From assembly GCA_013398955.1 (NCBI GenBank), contig VWPU01005320.1, positions 85,513 through 149,512 on the forward strand: 64,000 nt of DNA, read 5' to 3'. Under the pieces are notes generated by a model. The model worked only from the letters and a program-made list of their open reading frames with translations. It was not told the DNA's origin and did not search any database. Below are positions 61,701 through 64,000 of the stretch, piece after piece. How positions within the stretch are numbered: position 1 is the first letter of the stretch; every line of letters starts with the position of its first letter. The position numbers and the translations under genes were made by a program. Source of the stretch: Callaeas wilsoni (lineage: Eukaryota; Chordata; Aves; Passeriformes; Callaeidae).

Positions 61701-63619
61701 ACTGAACTCATCAGCCCCCATGTAAGCACTGACTGAACCAAGAGCGAAACCATTAGGAGTCCTCAAAGATGGCCTTGGTTGCTCCACTGTCTTGCAGGGG
61801 AACAGAGCAGGCATTCCCAGGACATTACTTACCAAAACTAAACACCAATTACTGCTATTTAAGGTGAAAAAGAATTCATTTTCTTTGAATACAACAGAAC
61901 ACCTCAGGCATGCTGCAAAGAGTCAAATGATGAAAGTCACTGTCGATGTATCTGGTATGAAGTACAAGATGTGTGTGGTCACAAAAAAGAGAAGCTTCTC
62001 CAGTCGACTTCCCAGACTGACACCATTTTACCTGTTGTTCATAGAACCTGCCCAAGAGGTGCGGGATTCATGTTTAGAGCAGCACATCTTCTGTTCCAGT
62101 CAGTGTGATTCCTCAGTCGTAGTGTTTCACTGATGTTCTTGGTAAACTGAGATTCATTATGACTTGTGACTTCAGTCCTTCTCAAGACATTCTGGTTCTT
62201 GCCTGTCACTCAGGGAGGGCAGAAGCAACAACAGTGACAGCTGAGGTTTGAAAGTTTGACTGGTACTGATATATGCACACCAACACATCCTTGTCAGAGT
62301 CCATTACTCAAAAATTGCAGGTGAGGGAATCTTGAAGTTATGTAGAGACAAAGACATTTGGTAATGCCATAAGAACTAGTCATGGAAGCAGCCTTGGTAA
62401 ACAAAATACATTCAGCAGGTTAGAACACACAAGATATGTCCATTAACCAAATACTCTTCTTGGAGTATCATGAAAAGGAACATTAGAAGGCAGAAAGATC
62501 TGAAATCTGGATCCCTAGTAAATCTTAAAATAGAGAGCAATAGGGACATGGCAGGCCTAGATGCAGTGTCTTGAAAAGTACAAAGGGATGAAAAGAAAAA
62601 CAGACAAGGATAAAACATGAAAGAGAAGCTCAAACAGAGCAGACCAAAAGCATTGGGAAAGGAGGAACAGAGAAGGCAGTATAGAGAAGGAAGAAAACGC
62701 CATAGCCAGTGCCAGGACAAAAAGCAACACAAATTCTTCCACATGGCAGTGTGAAGGAAGTGTAATTAATGTATAAGTATCACACAAAGGAAGAAACAAT
62801 TACAGAACTCAGGTGGAAGGTGGGGAAGGCAGCAACAACAGAACGGTACAGATCCAAACATTGCACAATTCAGGGCTTCTGCACAGTCAGAACATTGCGT
62901 CTCTATTTATGAGGCTAGAACTGCACCTTTACAGCAACAAATTAACATCTGCATAATATTTTTAAAGCAAGATCATCCATCACAGTAAGTAAGCAGTAAA
63001 CTCTAAAGGAAAAAAATGCAGGTATTCTTTTTGCTAGATCAGTTCAGCATAGGCATATATAAACAAGGATCCTTCTCAGTGACCTGGAGGAAGAAGAGAG
63101 CAAGGCTCAGCATGTGAAGTGTCAAATCACATCACGTCATCATGACAAATGTCAATCCAACCTCCTGGTCACAGACTGCCTGTTCATGACCATGACACTG
63201 TATCAGGCAAGAAAGTAGCTTTGACATGGGTGATGAGCTGGACTACCCCAGTATTTTCTTTTCAGCATCCCATCACGGCTCTTGCAGACACTCTAGCTGC
63301 CATGAGCAACAACAGTGGGGAGCACTTCCATGGCCCAGATGCAGGTATCCCAGCCACCATGTCATATCATCATGCTCTGATCAGATCTAGCCAACATGGT
63401 GGTTAGAACACCCGTGACCAAGCAGAGGCACACTGGCCGCGGGCAGAGGGATGCCAGCACCTGGGGGAATCCTGCTGGGACACCGGGCACTGCGGCAGAT
63501 GGCCTGTGGGCAAGACACGAACACCCAGCCTACATTCACCCAAAAGGTGAGCGACCCGGGCAAGAACGACAGCACGACTCTTCTCGCTCTACCTCACTGC
63601 AAGACCACCTGCAAGGTGG
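58737..63619. other. 5' intronic or upstream sequence of UNC79
   Basis: 4.9 kb between the first visible coding exon and the CpG island. I searched it for an ATG exon encoding a short MSTKAEQ-like start with the correct phase and found none. Local ORFs show no homology. Confidence 0.6.
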
Positions 63620-64000
63620 CAACGCGCGCGTCACCTCTGCTCTCGCAGGTGGCTGCATCCTTTGGGACAGGGCGCAGCGCTGGCAGACGGGGCAGGCTGG
63701 ACCGCTCCCGCCGTGGGGCGCGGGGCGAAGCCGGCGATCTCAGTATTAACTCTCACCCCCGATCCCTCATTTCCCTCGTCGGGTCCCCGGCGCTGCCTTT
63801 GCACAAACACGCCGCCGCCCCGAGCGGGCCACCCGGACAGCGAGGGGCTCCGGGGGCTACGGCAACCAGCACCGGCGGCGGCTCCGACAGAAAGAGCCAG
63901 AACGCCGGCAGCCCCCTCCCCCTGCACCGCCTGCTCGCGGCCGCCGCACCCCGCGGCAGGAGCCCGGGCAGCGCTGCCCCGCCGGGGCGGCGGGCGGGCG
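63620..64000. promoter_or_regulatory. CpG island at the 5' side of UNC79, cut by the window edge
   Basis: From about 63620 to the end the sequence turns strongly GC- and CpG-rich, with GGGCGG-type Sp1 motifs at the very end and no TATA box. In human, UNC79 and BTBD7 are arranged head to head over such an island, so this is a good candidate for a shared bidirectional promoter. A possible non-coding minus-strand donor (AGAG|GTGACG) lies at 63634/63635. No UNC79 or BTBD7 coding sequence is seen here. Confidence 0.55.

Noticed and set aside
62412..62744. 110-codon minus ORF rich in Phe, Leu and Ser
   Set aside because: Reverse reading of an A/G-rich stretch; no domain, no splice sites, no homology.
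63396..63927. ORFs of about 100-117 codons at the right edge
   Set aside because: GC-rich CpG island sequence is poor in stop codons; no similarity to BTBD7 or UNC79 seen.

Overview
The window is eukaryotic and almost certainly avian. It is about 60% A+T, carries CR1-type LINE fragments, and has a solo LTR of a bird endogenous retrovirus family with its target duplication intact. The single N is at 12822.

One gene explains nearly all coding signal: UNC79 (KIAA1409), the large cytoplasmic auxiliary subunit of the NALCN sodium-leak channel complex, on the minus strand. Transcription runs from high to low coordinates. I resolve 30 constitutive coding exons between 58736 and 2608. They total 5697 nt (1899 codons) with every exon junction in phase and no stop or frameshift. 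Compared from memory with human UNC79 (about 2635 residues), they cover roughly residues 8 to 1906. The exon with the first few residues was not found, and the C-terminal ~730 residues lie left of position 1.

Layout: 58.7-44 kb encodes the N-terminal helical region. 42.5-36.8 kb encodes a Cys/His-rich module cut into very small exons, including one of 29 nt. 36.5-19.9 kb encodes the central helical-repeat region, including a six-fold Ser-Pro-Phe tract. 15-10 kb encodes further helical segments. 5.7-2.6 kb holds a 1.2-kb acidic, Ser-rich, probably disordered exon and a small following exon. The right edge (about 63.6-64.0 kb) is a CpG island that fits the UNC79 promoter, which in human is shared head-to-head with BTBD7.

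The most interesting content is splicing. Beyond the known protein I find two well-supported in-frame cassette exons (15606-15692, 29 codons; 6989-7138/7141, 50 or 51 codons with a CAGCAG tandem acceptor). There is one plausible cassette (50156-50308, 51 codons) and one weak candidate (4001-4045). A 20-bp perfect palindrome with a further half-copy covers the branch-point region of the 7-kb cassette. The exon before the 15.6-kb cassette ends in a weak GTTGAG donor. An intronic CpG-rich block at 12.5-13.0 kb contains a degenerate octamer tandem array. No second gene, tRNA, CRISPR array or prokaryotic feature is supported.
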